From Lingula anatina (Eukaryota; Brachiopoda; Lingulata; Lingulida; Lingulidae): 64,000 nt of DNA. The translations under genes and the position numbers were made by a program. The notes under the pieces were generated by a model. It was not told the DNA's origin, made no database searches, and was given only the letters and a program-made list of their open reading frames with translations. Position 1 is the first letter of the stretch, and every line of letters starts with the position of its first letter. The stretch is taken from assembly GCF_001039355.2 (NCBI RefSeq), contig NW_019775390.1, positions 313,160 to 377,159 of the forward strand, given 5' to 3'. Below, one piece after another: positions 12,235 through 23,165 of this stretch.

Positions 12235-12325
12235 CAGGGCCGTAGCCTCAGAAAAATGCCAGGGGGGGCAGTAAGCGGACACGAGGGGGCGTAGGGGGGA
12301 GGGGGGTCCCCCTGTGTGGAAAATT
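12235..12325. mobile_element. MITE family T fragment (CAGGGCCGTAGCCTC)
   Basis: GCAGGGCCGTAGCCTCAG, AAATGCCAGGGGGGGC and AGTAAGCGGACACGAGGGGG match the element at 34,182-34,313. The far end with GGCTACGGCCCTGG is missing here, so this is a one-ended fragment. Confidence 0.6.
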
Positions 12326-13537
12326 TTTAAAAACTGTATGTATAATAGGCCTACTGCATTCAGGTGCATTTTAACTGTTATTTATTGCTCAATCAAAAGT
12401 CAAAATTTGTGGGTTCATTTTGCCATATTTGCACCTCAAATCCCACCACGTGCAATGCAGGCGGCGAAGTTTTAAATATAAACACTACTATCGCAATCGT
12501 TGTGTTTTGTTTACCAGGTAAATTCTGCAAGGCGTTGGAAACTACTGTTACTGTGTTCCTTAATTGTCATCTACCTTTGAAACATGAAAAGTGTAGCAGG
12601 ATGAGTTGTATTTGTAAATGACTCTATGATTTACAGTAGATCAAGATGAGAGACAGAGAGAGAGAAGGACTTGGTGTAATTACAAAATGGAAAGAAAAAT
12701 AAGATACTAATAACATGTATGTATAGGACACCAAATGCAATGCAGAAGGTGATGTTTTACAGATAATTACAACTATCGCGATCGCTGTGTCTTGTTTACC
12801 AGGTAAATTCTGGAAGGCCATGGAAACTACTCAATTGTCATTTTCCTTTAACACATGAAAAACATGGCATGATGAGAGGCGTAAACGGAATTATGTTTTT
12901 ATGATTTACAGTAAACGAGAGAGATAGAGAAAGAGGAGAGAGATTGTGTCATGACTAAAACAGTGTTTTATGATTTATTTTCTTTCAAAGAGAGAGAGAC
13001 AGAGAGACAGAGAGAAAGAGAGATTGTGTCAACAAACATTTTAACAGCTTAATGAATTATTTTATTTCAAATATCACACTTTGTAAAGAGTATATTTACA
13101 AATATGGGAAATGGCACTTGCATTTGCTTGGGTGCTCCAGTATTAGTCAACAGAATCACCGATGACGGTTCCGTGCGTCAGTCATTAACAAAAACACTGT
13201 AAAACGCACACTGAAGAAGGCAACATAATGTAACGTTGAATTTTAACTCAGTGCAATATGTATTATTTCATTGTTTTTTGGACTTAAACCTAAAGTGAAG
13301 CCTGTGAATACCGAAAAAGACCGAAGAGGGCCGAGTACGACCAAGGGACCATGCGATGTCCTGTGATACCACTTCGTATTTAATAAAATAATAAGTTAAA
13401 AAAATAAGTAACTGTTTTTTTGAAAGGGTCTGCACGATGCGTTCATTTAAAATGAATTTTCTTGAGGTTCTGTAACAAAAAAGAACATGGAAAATTAACA
13501 GAAAGTTGATATAGACGCTTAAGTGCCATAAGTCGGG

Positions 13538-13617
13538 TCAGACTTGCACCGTCGCTGCCTCTTGTTTCTTTACTGGCGTTTTAAAACACGTCGTTTTTTC
13601 TGCAAACCTTTTGAATT
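13538..13617 (-). CDS. Weak candidate last exon of the EF-hand gene, copy 1
   Basis: After an AG at 13,618-13,619, the minus strand reads AA TTC, which with the G left by the EF4 exon gives Glu-Phe, as calmodulin has at this point. The frame continues K-R-F-A-E-K and stops at TGA after about 25 residues (tail ...KKQEAATVQV). Phase and first residues fit. Against it, the polypyrimidine tract is poor, the tail is longer than in calmodulin and unlike it, and the twin at 16,320-16,405 differs by several amino-acid changes and an indel, whereas the other exons differ only synonymously. It is listed because no better continuation was seen nearby. Confidence 0.25.
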
Positions 13618-14266
13618 CTTCACAGACACACTTGGTGCATGATCTACAGAGTCGGGCCGGTTATCTAGTCTTGATGTAAATAAGAACCCAAGTTTTTATT
13701 GCATAAAGTCGTTTCTCCTGCCTGGCTCAGTAGGGGGCCTTTCCGTCACGTTTTAACGTTGCGCAACTCCAACGCCATGCCAGTTCCCAGAATCACAGAT
13801 GATAGTCAGATATTGGGTTTACTTATTTCGCCGTCAGAATCCTTTTAAACTCTGAAATTAAGAAGACACAATAATAATATTATGTTTACTTCAAAAAAGC
13901 CGTATTTGCATAATTGCAACAATACGACACAGAGGTCTTTTAAAAGTGATATTCTTAGATGACTTTGAAGTTAGGCGGTGACGTCAACGGGGACAGGAAA
14001 ACTAGCAAGAAGCTTATTTTACACCAGGAAATTATATACATGAGGGATAGCAGGATGAATAGAGAAAGACTACCGAAAGAGGATGTGGGTTTCTTCAGAC
14101 ATTTTCAAGGTATTTTCGGGGTTTCTCTTAGACAATATTGTATTCATCACGATATGTTGATGCTAGTAAGGTTTTGTCATCCGGCTCCAAACTCTTATCA
14201 CGAAATATTGACGTTAACTCAGTAGATAAGGGAATTATAGAAAGCGTCTTGTGCAACATTATTTAC

Positions 14267-14330
14267 CTGTAAAATTTACTGTGCCGTCACCGTCAACGTC
14301 AGCTTCTTGGATCATTTCACGAACCTCAGC
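14267..14330 (-). CDS. Calmodulin-like EF-hand exon (EF4), copy 1
   Basis: This is the 64-bp twin of 17,072-17,135, with acceptor tgttttttccag and donor TTTACAG|gtaaat. It encodes AEVREMIQEADVDGDGTVNF then Thr and a split codon. It lies 815 bp downstream (minus strand) of the EF3 exon at 15,146. The phase-1 exit is the one calmodulin genes use before their last, very short coding exon. Only synonymous differences separate it from the other copy, so both have been under selection to keep the protein. Confidence 0.85.
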
Positions 14331-15145
14331 CTGGAAAAAACAAGAATAAAGAGGATAAATTTTAAGACTGAATTGATCTCTAATTTACACTGCATATCAT
14401 TTAAAACATAAAATTCCTTAGGCCAACCTCGAAAGATTTTAAACCTATCTAGGCTGCCGTTAACTGATTTTCCCAAATGAAGGGAAAAAATACAGTCAGT
14501 TAATTTATCACCAATTTAATTTCAATACCGAATCTCTACATTCATAACAGTTATGGCCTTAAGCGCTAAGTTTTTTTTTTTTAGTAGTAGTATTTCCACT
14601 CCCGAATTACATAACACGTATTTTACGGACACTATTCAGACCCGTGAATAGAATTTTAATTTGGGGTGTTTTAAAAATAAAAGGTGGACCTTTTGTATAA
14701 TATGAGAATACTTAGACTATTTAGCTCTCCGTCAAAATTCTCAATCTAAAATTTAGTAAAGAAAAATCGAAGTTTTTATACCAGCCACGGTTTGTTAGTG
14801 CAGACGGAATGTTGATGTGATCCAAAATGTCTGCCTCCCCCGGCACCCCTCGACCTTGGCTAAATAGCTGCCGTTTTTTTTTTTTTTTTTTTTCAAGACG
14901 TGCTGGCTTTTTCCCGTCAGATATCTGAATTAAGTATTCTCAATTGTATTTCTAGTCTCGCCAATTTGTTAGCCATTAAACAGATTGCCCATATCGTGAA
15001 TGGGGCATTTATTACTCTCCGATATCGATACCAGTGTGCAATATTAACTCTGCTCTACATTTTCACTATGCTGCTGGCGTTTCAAGGCTGAAAACAGACG
15101 CTGTGTACAGCGCTCGACTTAACAGTTCACTTACATGTAACTCAC

Positions 15146-15321
15146 CTTTGTTATGACTTCTCCTATTTTTGTTAAGACATCGTAAAGTTCGTCTGCGTCT
15201 ATGTGCCCGTCACCGTTTTGGTCGAAAACGTGAAACACGTCCAACAATTCTTTCTCCGGATCCCTGCTTTTGTTTTTTGACATCATACTTAAAAATTCGT
15301 CGAATTCTATCGTTCCGCTTC
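15146..15321 (-). CDS. Calmodulin-like EF-hand exon (end of EF2 plus EF3), copy 1
   Basis: This is the downstream twin of 17,913-18,088: same length, same phases, same protein, with acceptor tttttcccacag and donor AACAAAG|gtgagt. Loop 3 is [12 protein letters not shown]. It can equally accept the EF1 exon from 43 or 44.7 kb. If both copies are on one chromosome, the gene carries two interchangeable EF3/EF4 cassettes encoding identical residues so far, or there are two genes of which this one lacks its own 5' exons. If the block is an allelic contig placed in tandem, it is the other haplotype of the same exon. Its block breaks off at the N at 16,198, just before the point where copy 2 continues to the candidate first exon. 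Confidence 0.87.
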
Positions 15322-16319
15322 CTGTGGGAAAAAAGATGAAAAAGAAACTATTATAAGGTTTGTAAAAATGATAGATTTTTAACAATAAATATATGGAAAG
15401 CAACCCTTAGCGGATAGTATTTTAACCTAGGCATCTGCACTGTATATCGCCCTGCGTCGTTAAGTACAGTCAGCATATTGTACGTCAGTAAACGCCAGCA
15501 TGATTGTCTTGTGATCGTCTGCAGAATACCATTCCAAACCCAATGATACCGAGTGACGCATTTTGCCGTAATTTAGTGGATCTAACGAAGAACATAGATA
15601 TGAAAGCGGAATCTATTTTTGTCTTGCACCTTCAGTCTGGCATTTCATCATACCGTTGAGCTACGCGTGTAGATGCAAAAACGTTTAATAAGAAGATAAA
15701 TATGTAATTGTGCTTGGCTAGGTTTATCGGCGATTAAACAAAAGACATGCAGATCGCTATAATTTCAGTTCTTTGGTGCGTGCTGCAGTTTCCCATACGT
15801 TTTAACAATGTGAAAATTGTGACCGTTTTAGATACCTCATAAAACAATGCACGGTGCGTGTTTAACTTCGTGTTTGATATTAGATGACAATTTATTTAAT
15901 CACGACAATGCTTGATACATCATCGCTGCGTAGGCGTCAAGCAAAAAACACACGCCCATGTTTGTTACAGTCGATTGTATCAGCAAACAAAACTAGATAT
16001 TGCCTGTAAAAAACTCGTCGACATGATCCTTTTGACATAATATTCAACATAACAACTAACCTATCAATTTTTAAAAAATATATTCTAATTTTTTAAAAAA
16101 TATATTTTAATAAATGTTTTAATTGGATAACCTAGAACAAATAACCCCCACCGATAATGCTTCGAGCCACGCATACGTGCACGTTTTCTTTGCCTCANCA
16201 AGTTTAAAAAATAAGTAATTGCGCGTATGTCTCCTTGAAAGCGTCTGCACAATGCTTTCATTTAACATGAATTTTCTTGAGGTTATCTAACGCAAAAAAC
16301 ATGCAAAATAAACAGAAAG

Positions 16320-16405
16320 TTAATAACGCTTAAGTGCCATAAGACGTCGCTGCCTCTTGTCTGGCGTTTTAAGACACGTCATTTTTGCGGGAAACCTTTT
16401 GAAAT
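16320..16405 (-). CDS. Weak candidate last exon of the EF-hand gene, copy 2
   Basis: This is the counterpart of 13,538-13,617 in the second tandem block. With the preceding G it gives Asp-Phe-Lys-Arg-Phe and then a tail rich in Lys and Arg, ending at TAA (16,320-16,322). The frame is open in both copies, but the tails diverge after about 18 residues through an indel and carry many replacement changes. That is unexpected beside the strictly conserved EF3 and EF4 exons. It may be 3' non-coding sequence. Confidence 0.22.
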
Positions 16406-17071
16406 CTTCACAGACACACTCGGTACATGATCTACAGAGTCAGGCCGGTTGTGTAGTCTTGATGTTAATAAGAACCGAAGTTTTTATTGCATAAAGTCGT
16501 TTCTCCTGCCTGGCTCAGTAGGGGGCCTTTCCGTCGCGTTTTAACGTTGCGCAACTCCAACGCCATGCCAGTTCCCAGAATCACAGATGATAGTCAGATA
16601 TTAGGTTTACTTATTTCGCCGTCAGAATTCTTTTAAACTCTGAAATTTAGAACGTACAATATTAATATTATGTTTACTTCAAATAAGCCATATTTGCATA
16701 ATTGCAACAGGTGGTCTACCAATACGACACAGAGATCTTTTACAAGTGATATTCTTAGATGACTTTGAAATTAGGCCGCAGCAGTGACGTCAACGGGGAC
16801 AGGAAAACTAGCAATGAGCTTATTCTTATGTTGGAAAATTATATACATAAGGGATAGTAAGATGAATAGAGAAGACTACCGAAAGAGGATGTGAGTTTCT
16901 TCAGACATTTTCTAAGTATTTTCGGTGTTTCTCATAAGATACAGTACACTGTATTCATCACGATATGTTGCTACTGGTAGGGTTTCGTCATCCGGCTTCA
17001 CACGCTTATTACGAAATATTGACGTTATCTAATTAGATGAAGAATCAAGTGTCTTGTGCAACATTATTTAC

Positions 17072-17135
17072 CTGTAAAATTTACTGTGCCGTCACCGTCA
17101 ACATCAGCTTCTTGGATCATTTCACGAACCTCCGC
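17072..17135 (-). CDS. Calmodulin-like EF-hand exon (EF4), copy 2
   Basis: This 64-bp exon lies between acceptor gtttttccag and donor TTTACAG|gtaaat. It encodes AEVREMIQEADVDGDGTVNF plus Thr and the first base of the next codon, and gives the fourth calcium loop DVDGDGTVNF with its last positions supplied by the following exon. Together with the 176-bp exon it makes 240 bp. In vertebrate calmodulin genes, as I recall, the same span is 107+136=243 bp and ends in the same codon, so one residue is missing here and the internal intron has a different position. The two base differences from copy 1 are synonymous (Asp, Ala). The partner last exon should start with two bases completing Glu or Asp, followed by Phe. 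Confidence 0.87.
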
Positions 17136-17912
17136 CTGGAAAAACAAGAATAATGAGGATAAACTTTCCGCCTGAATTGATCTCTAAGTTACACTGTATA
17201 TCATTTTAAAAATACATTTGTTTAGGCCAACGTAGAAAGTTTTTCAAAGCTATTTAGGCTGTCGTTAATTGATTTTCCAAAATGAAGAATCAGGGCCAAA
17301 ATACAGTCAGATAATTTATCACCAATTATAATCTCAATGCCGAATCACAACATTCAAAACAATTATTGCTTGAAATGCTGTTGAAGTTTTAAGTAGTATT
17401 TCCACTCCCGAATTACATAACACGTATTTTACCAACGATATCAATTTGTGGTGTTTTAAAAATAAAAGGTGGACTTTTTCTCTAATATAAGAGTTTTTGG
17501 ACTATTTCAATCTCAATCTTAGTTCTCTGTATTAAATTAAGTGATGAAGAATCAAATTTTTTATACTTGTCACAGTTTGTTAGTGCAGATGGAATGATTT
17601 TGAGCCAAAATGGCCGCCTCCCCCGGTACCCCTCGACCTGTTTAAAGAGCTGCCAATGTTGCAAAACGTGCTGGCTTTTTCCCATCAGATATCTGAACTA
17701 AGTATTCTCAGATGCATTTCTATTTTCGCCATTTGTTTGCCATTAAACAGATTGCCTATATCGTGAATGGGGCATTTATTACTCTCCGATATCGATTCAA
17801 GTGTGCAATATTAACTCTGCTCTACATTTTCACCATGCTGCTGGCGTTTCAAGGCTGAAAACAGACGCTATGTACAGCGCTCGACTTCACAGTTCACTTA
17901 CATGTAACTCAC

Positions 17913-18088
17913 CTTTGTTATGACTTCTCCTATTTTTGTTAAGACGTCGTAAAGTTCGTCTGCGTCTATGTGCCCGTCACCATTTTGGTCGAAAACGTGA
18001 AACACGTCCAACAATTCTTTCTCTGGATCCCTGCTTTTGTTTTTTGACATCATACTTAAAAATTCGTCGAATTCTATCGTTCCGCTTC
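17913..18088 (-). CDS. Calmodulin-like EF-hand exon (end of EF2 plus EF3), copy 2
   Basis: This 176-bp exon lies between acceptor ttttttcaaacag and donor AACAAAG|gtgagt, with entry phase 1 and exit phase 0. The first two bases complete an Arg codon with the EF1 exon, rebuilding loop 2 as [12 protein letters not shown]. Residues [19 protein letters not shown] form the central linker, one residue shorter than calmodulin. EF-hand 3 follows with loop [12 protein letters not shown], which keeps every ligand position, then [14 protein letters not shown]. The protein is identical to copy 1 at 15,146-15,321; the three base differences (Pro, Asn and Asp codons) are all synonymous. This copy sits 825 bp upstream of its EF4 partner and about 0.9 kb downstream of the candidate promoter exon at 18,998-19,275. 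Confidence 0.9.
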
Positions 18089-18997
18089 CTGTTTGAAAAA
18101 AGATGAAAAAGAAACTATTAGAAGGTTTGTAAAAATGATAGATTTTTAACGATAAATATACGGAAAGCAACCCTTAGCGGATTGTATTTTAACCTAGGCA
18201 TCTGCAATATACATCCCCCTGCGTCGTTAAGTGCAGTCAGTATATTGCACGTCAGTAAACGCCAGCATGGTTGTCTTGTGATCGTCTGCAGAATAACATT
18301 TCAAACCCAATGATACCGAGTGACGCATTTTGCCGTAATTTAGTTGATCTAACGCAGAATATAAGATATGAAAGCGGAATCTATTTTTGCCTCGCACCTT
18401 CAGCCTGGCATTTTATCATACCGGTGAGCTACTCGTGGAGTTGCAATAACGTTTAATAAGAAGATAAATATGTAATTATGCTTGGGTAGGTTTATCGACG
18501 ATAAAACAAAAGACATGAAGAGCGCTATAATTTCAGTTCTATGGTGCATGGCGCGGTTTCCGAAACGTTTCAACAATGCAAAAATCGTGAAGGTTTTAGA
18601 TACTGCGTGCGGAAATTCAATAAACAATGCACGGTGCGTGTTTAACTTCGTGTTTGATATTAAATGACAATTTATTTTATCACGATATTGCTTGATACAT
18701 AATCGTTTCGTGGGCGTCAAGCAATAAACACACGCCCATGGTTTTTACAGTCGATTGTATCAGCAAACCAAACTAGATATTGCCTGTAAAAAACTCGTCG
18801 ACATGATCCTTTTGACATAATATTCAACAAAACACCTAACCTATCAGTTTTTTAAAATAATATTCTAATTTTTTGAAAATATATTTTAATAAATGTTTTA
18901 ATTGGAAAACCGAGAACAAAATAACCCCCACCGATAATGCTTCGAGCCACGCACACGCGCACGTTTTCTTTGCCTCAGCGTTTTTGCCAGAACATAC

Positions 18998-19275
18998 CTG
19001 GTTTAAGGCACTGCCGCTCTCTCCAGCATTTAAAACTAAACTGTCCATGTATCGGCATGATTGTCGCCGAGGTCGTCATAACGCACTCCATTTCTCTAGA
19101 TGTAAGTAATGTCAATGCACTAATACTTGGTAAATAGCTTGCTTCCACTTGAAGCGCCACAGAGAAAATGTGATAGTGTCTAAAAGCGGTTAAGTCCAAT
19201 GTGTAGCTTGACAGTAGCTGAACGCCTAAGCTGCGACTAAAGTTTTCTGGTTCTGATCAGTGGCAACTGTGATCT
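18998..19275 (-). other. Candidate alternative first exon of a short EF-hand isoform
   Basis: This stretch runs from the initiator A at 19,275 to the donor CCAG|gtatgt at 18,998/18,997. An ATG at 19,089-19,091 has purine at -3 and G at +4 and opens 31 codons (beginning MECVMTTSATIMP and ending QCLKP) plus one base. That exit phase is exactly what the 176-bp exon at 18,088 accepts, giving ...KPGSGTIEF. The predicted product would lack EF1 and the first half of loop 2 and keep EF3 and EF4, so it would be a C-lobe-only protein. A second ATG in another frame (MDSLVLNAGESGS) reaches the same donor in phase 0 and would not join in frame. No conservation evidence is available. Confidence 0.35.
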
Positions 19276-19308
19276 GAATGAAACTGGCTGAGCAGGAGTT
19301 TATATACC
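19269..19308 (-). promoter_or_regulatory. Candidate TATA/initiator core promoter, minus strand
   Basis: Read on the minus strand, GGTATATAAACTCC places a TATA box at 19,299-19,306. The initiator TTCAGATC has its A at 19,275, 31 bp downstream of the first T of TATA, which is the normal metazoan spacing. It points into the EF3/EF4 exons, about 1.2 kb away, and is followed by a good-context ATG and a strong donor. It is not seen in the first tandem block because that block ends at the N before reaching this far. The fit is from sequence alone; chance TATA boxes are common in AT-rich DNA. Confidence 0.5.
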
Positions 19309-19309
19309 G

Positions 19310-20267
19310 TAGGAAGCATGCGCAGAAGGAGGAGATAGCTGTCTGTAAATATTCAGAGAGGCTACCTCGCTGCTTGTGTATTCAGTGGCAAAGACGGAAG
19401 ACTTTAGATTATTGGCTCCGATGCTGTGCAATTGACGTAGGCGTCTCGCGAGACTCCTGACAGAACCATGGTTACACGATAATCGACTTGCTCAAATCAC
19501 TTTCCGTCGTACGCCGCAATACTGCAAATTAATGTCACCAGATAATTTGATTTGGCATCGGAGTGACTGTCATTCATATTCCCGGCCACTGCCGTTGGAA
19601 AGACCACAAGAACCCTTATAGGCATAACCCAAATGCTTGCCTCGGGGAAGAAATTTTCCAAGACAATAAGAGCGCTTCATCTTAAAGAAACCTTTAGCAG
19701 AGGATCTGATCGTGAATTTTATTGTCTCCTTCCAAGAAGAATCTATCTACGTGAATAACACGTGTGGCCAACACTTGACACGTATAAACAGAAACCGTAA
19801 CAATATATGTACATCTTCTAGAGATACAATTCGTGCCAAGTAAGTATTGCCAAACAATCTAATTCTTCTTGCTGTTTTGACCTTTGCTGATTCCAATTAA
19901 CAGATACAGAAATAAACACAGTGATTGTTAGTTAATTATACACACTCAGTTGTTTGTTTATTAAAGATAATCCATTGTACTCGTGGCTTCGGTCCCCACA
20001 AGTGCATCCAGTGTGATTAGTATTAAGATTGTCAACAAGACCATCGGGTTTGATTAGAAATCAGATTGAAACTATATGCAGTAGTGCATGTTTATTGCGT
20101 CTTCTCATGCCGTTAATTGTAAACAGATCTCTTGGAAGTAAAGAAAAAAGAAAGATGGTACACGTACGTTAATATCATCAATGTAGTCAAATAAGAAAGC
20201 CTTCCACCCTCCACTATTTCAACCGTCAATCATAAGGGCAGGAAACACGAGTGTAGGGAGACCCTAC
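19310..20267. other. No recognisable gene
   Basis: Unique-looking non-coding DNA upstream of the candidate minus-strand promoter. Nothing else was recognised. Confidence 0.5.
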
Positions 20268-21830
20268 CCCGGTCGCAGATTTCTTCTTTCTGGATATTTA
20301 ACCCCCCTCCCTAAAAACTGACGTTCTGCGTACTGCATTATTAGTGCATTACATCGACATATTTCAGACATGTTAAAACATAGATTTTTACATGACTGCT
20401 TCCCGGTTGCAAAGTTATCCTATAGACTCTACGTATACGTAATGCCGGTGTAACAGGAATGGAAGTCACAGGAATGGAAGTCCAGGCTCCCATATGATAA
20501 GTACAGCTAGGTTAGAGTTTGTTGGAGTATTGGGGTTAATATATGGGACGAGTGTCACCTGTACAAAGTAATGGAGAACGGACTACGGTTCCTAGCGGAC
20601 TTGCATTCCTGTTACACCTTCCGCAGAACGTTAAAAGTCCAAAAAATCTTTCTAGGGGAATAGACACAAAGGGATTTAGGCAAAAAAAAATAATAATTAG
20701 CTTATGAGGGGTCAAGGTAAAAAGGAATAAAACTATAAAAAGGTGTCACAACTTTCGCCGAATATAGTCTATTGTACTAGTCTAAACGTAATTGATTTTA
20801 ACGCTACAGATTGCTTCCCGTCTCTGTTGTAAAATGTTCGTTTTCCGCTTTGGCCATCGATTATTTTTCTTGTGTGTTTGAATAGCTGAACATGTATTAA
20901 AATGATTGCAATCTTTTGTTGAATTTTGTAAACCAAATCTTTGTATAGGTATACAGTATAAGGGATACTTGTTTCCGTGGTAATGTGCTATGATCAATGC
21001 CATTTCAGTTGCTGATATAAAACCATCCAAGACAACAAAATAAATACGTAATATTCCCAAATAAGTAAACGTATAGAGTAACATAAACGCTCCACGGCGG
21101 CCAATCTACCGGGAATTTCAGCGACTCTTGCTTCCCTTGGTTTCGGTTGTTGGAAGCGACGGGGCGTCTTTTTCCTTTTCCCTCTGGATAGCTTGCTAGT
21201 TTGGCGCGGGTCAATTACCTGAAGACTTTGACCCTGAATATCTTGTGCAACAAAATATTTTTGTTTGTTGAAAAACACTTTAATTTGAAGGGAAACAGGA
21301 AACGGGAAATGCGTCACATATATTACATAATTGTCGCTTTTACATTGCGGTGATATTGGTTTTCTCCCAGTTGGTATTAGCCGCCATGTGTCCAAGGTGG
21401 ATAAAATCTCGATTTGTTACGGTGTTTATGTGGATGCACAACCAAGAGGTCTACCTCCTGGTTTCACGACGAGACAGCAAGTAGAAAGAACCGCAGCAAA
21501 TATTAAACTAACGCGACATTTTCCAGCTTGTTAAAAGATTACCACAAACATGACTCGTCATCAAAACTGTTCGTTATTTTTGAATCGAGAACATACGGGT
21601 ATTTAGTAAGAGGAGCATGGTCAACAAGGAGCAGCAAGCATTTTTTACTTTCTAGCCCAAACAACCATTGAAGACCACTCTCTTGTAGAGACGAAAAAAA
21701 AAATCATACCTTGAAACAAAATTGCTCAAAGCCAACAAATCACTGGTTCTATGATGCTAGTTTTGCTCAATTTTCTTCCATTTTCTGCAGAGATAAAGGT
21801 TTTCCTGTTTGTCGCGGTTAACCAAACCTA
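20268..21830. repeat. Tandem block D1
   Basis: It aligns with 21,838-23,165 (for example GTCGCAGATTTCT at both starts and TTTTCTTCCATTTTCT near both ends). It contains one family S MITE that D2 lacks. An open frame of 133 codons on the minus strand at 20,994-21,395 is not conserved in D2. Confidence 0.85.
20448..20617 (-). mobile_element. MITE family S, intact copy in D1
   Basis: 170 bp from GTGTAACAGGAATGGAAGTC to GGACTTGCATTCCTGTTACA plus C, with inverted ends. Its sequence is the reverse of the 49,336 copy. D2 has an empty site after TAACGCCG, so the insertion is young relative to the D1/D2 divergence. Confidence 0.85.
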
Positions 21831-21837
21831 CAGGGTN

Positions 21838-23165
21838 CCCCACCCCCCACCCCCCGTCGCAGATTTCTCCCTGAATAGTTAACCTACCCCTCCTCCCAGT
21901 TAAAACTGACATTCTACGCACTCCCTAATTAGTGTAATGCATCGAGATGCTTGAGACATCAACATAGATTTTTTACATGACTGCATCCCGCTACAAAGAC
22001 GCCGTATAGACTTTACGTATAGGTAACGCCGCATAGCATTGTCGGTAAAAAAACGACTTCGTAGGGAAATGATGACGAAGAAATATAGACAAAAAATAAG
22101 TTAATTATAATATAATAGAGATAAAAAAGGATAAAACTATAAAAGATATCACAACTTTCACAGCATATACATGTAGTCTATTGTACTGGTGTTATCGTAA
22201 TTGATTTGAACGCTATTAATTGCTTTTAATCTCTGTTGTAAAATGTTCGTTGTCCGTTCTGGCCATCGATTATTTTTCTTTTATGTTTGAATAGCTGAAC
22301 ATGTATTGCATTCTTCTTTTGAATTTTGTAAACCAATTATTTGTATTGGTATACAGTATAAATGCTGCTTGTTTCCTTGATAATGTGCTATAATCAATGC
22401 CCGTTTAGTTGCTGATATAAAACCACCCAAGACAACAAAATAATTTCGTCACATTCCCAAACCCACAGGGGGTTTCAGTGACTGTTGCTTCCCTTGGTTT
22501 CGGTTGTAAGAATCGACAGTGAGTCTTTTTCCTTCTCCCTCTGGATAGCGTGTTAGTTTGGGGCGGGTCAATTGCCCTAAAGAGTTATGGAACATCTTGT
22601 ACGACAAGATATTTTTGTTTGTGGAAAAACACTTTAATTGGGGGGAAACAGGAAACGGGAAATGCGTCACAGAAATTATATAATTGTGGCTTTTACAAAA
22701 GACAACTTTGTGGTGATGTTGGTTTTCACCCGATTGGTGACATGCGTCCGAGGTGGGTAAAATCTCGATTTTTTACGGTGCTTGCGTGGCTGTAAAACCA
22801 AGAGGTCTATCTCCTAGTTTCACATCGAGACAGCAAGTAAAACGAAGCGCAGCATTTTCCAGCTAATAAAAAGATATTACCACAAACACGACTCGTCGTA
22901 AAGCTGTAGGTTGAATCATTTATTTCTGGATCGAGAACATACGGGTATTTAGTAAGAGGAGCATGGTCAACAAGCAGTGGCAAGGATTTTCACTTTCTAG
23001 CCCAAACAACCATTGAAGACCACTTTCTTGTAGAGACGAAAAACAATCAAACCTTGAAACAAAATTGCTAAAAGCCAGCAAATCACTGGTTCTATGATGC
23101 TAGTTTTGCTCAATTTTCTTCCATTTTCTACAGAGATAAAGGTTTTCCTGTCTGTTGCGGTTAAC
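21838..23165. repeat. Tandem block D2
   Basis: Diverged copy of D1 that begins just after the single N at 21,837. It lacks the family S insertion and has small deletions. It is non-coding as far as I can see. Confidence 0.85.

Larger units (their letters stand above)
11755..12935. repeat. Three tandem degenerate units (~230-280 bp)
   Basis: Units start near 11,755, 12,445 and 12,705. Each contains an A/T-rich lead, TGCAATGCAG, a block ending CTATCGCAATCGTTGTG (or a variant), a splice-like CAGGTAA, GAAACTACT, a CATGAAAA block and ATGATTTACAG before a GA tract. The first is interrupted by an inserted MITE (11,864-12,010) and by more unrelated DNA. No reading frame is conserved. Confidence 0.75.
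13391..16197. repeat. Tandem block C1 carrying EF3/EF4 exons
   Basis: It aligns end to end with 16,199-18,977. Differences are scattered substitutions and small indels in introns and flanks, and only synonymous changes in the EF3 and EF4 exons. It ends at the single N at 16,198. It holds exons at 15,146 and 14,267 and non-coding DNA otherwise. Confidence 0.9.
16199..18977. repeat. Tandem block C2 carrying EF3/EF4 exons
   Basis: Second member of the pair, beginning directly after the N. Beyond 18,977 the sequence continues into the candidate first exon and promoter, which block C1 does not reach. Confidence 0.9.

Noticed and set aside
20994-21395. 133-codon minus-strand open frame with a basic KLSRGKRKKTPRR stretch
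   Set aside because: The homologous block D2 has frameshifts and no equivalent frame, and similarity extends unchanged outside the frame, so it is not under coding selection.
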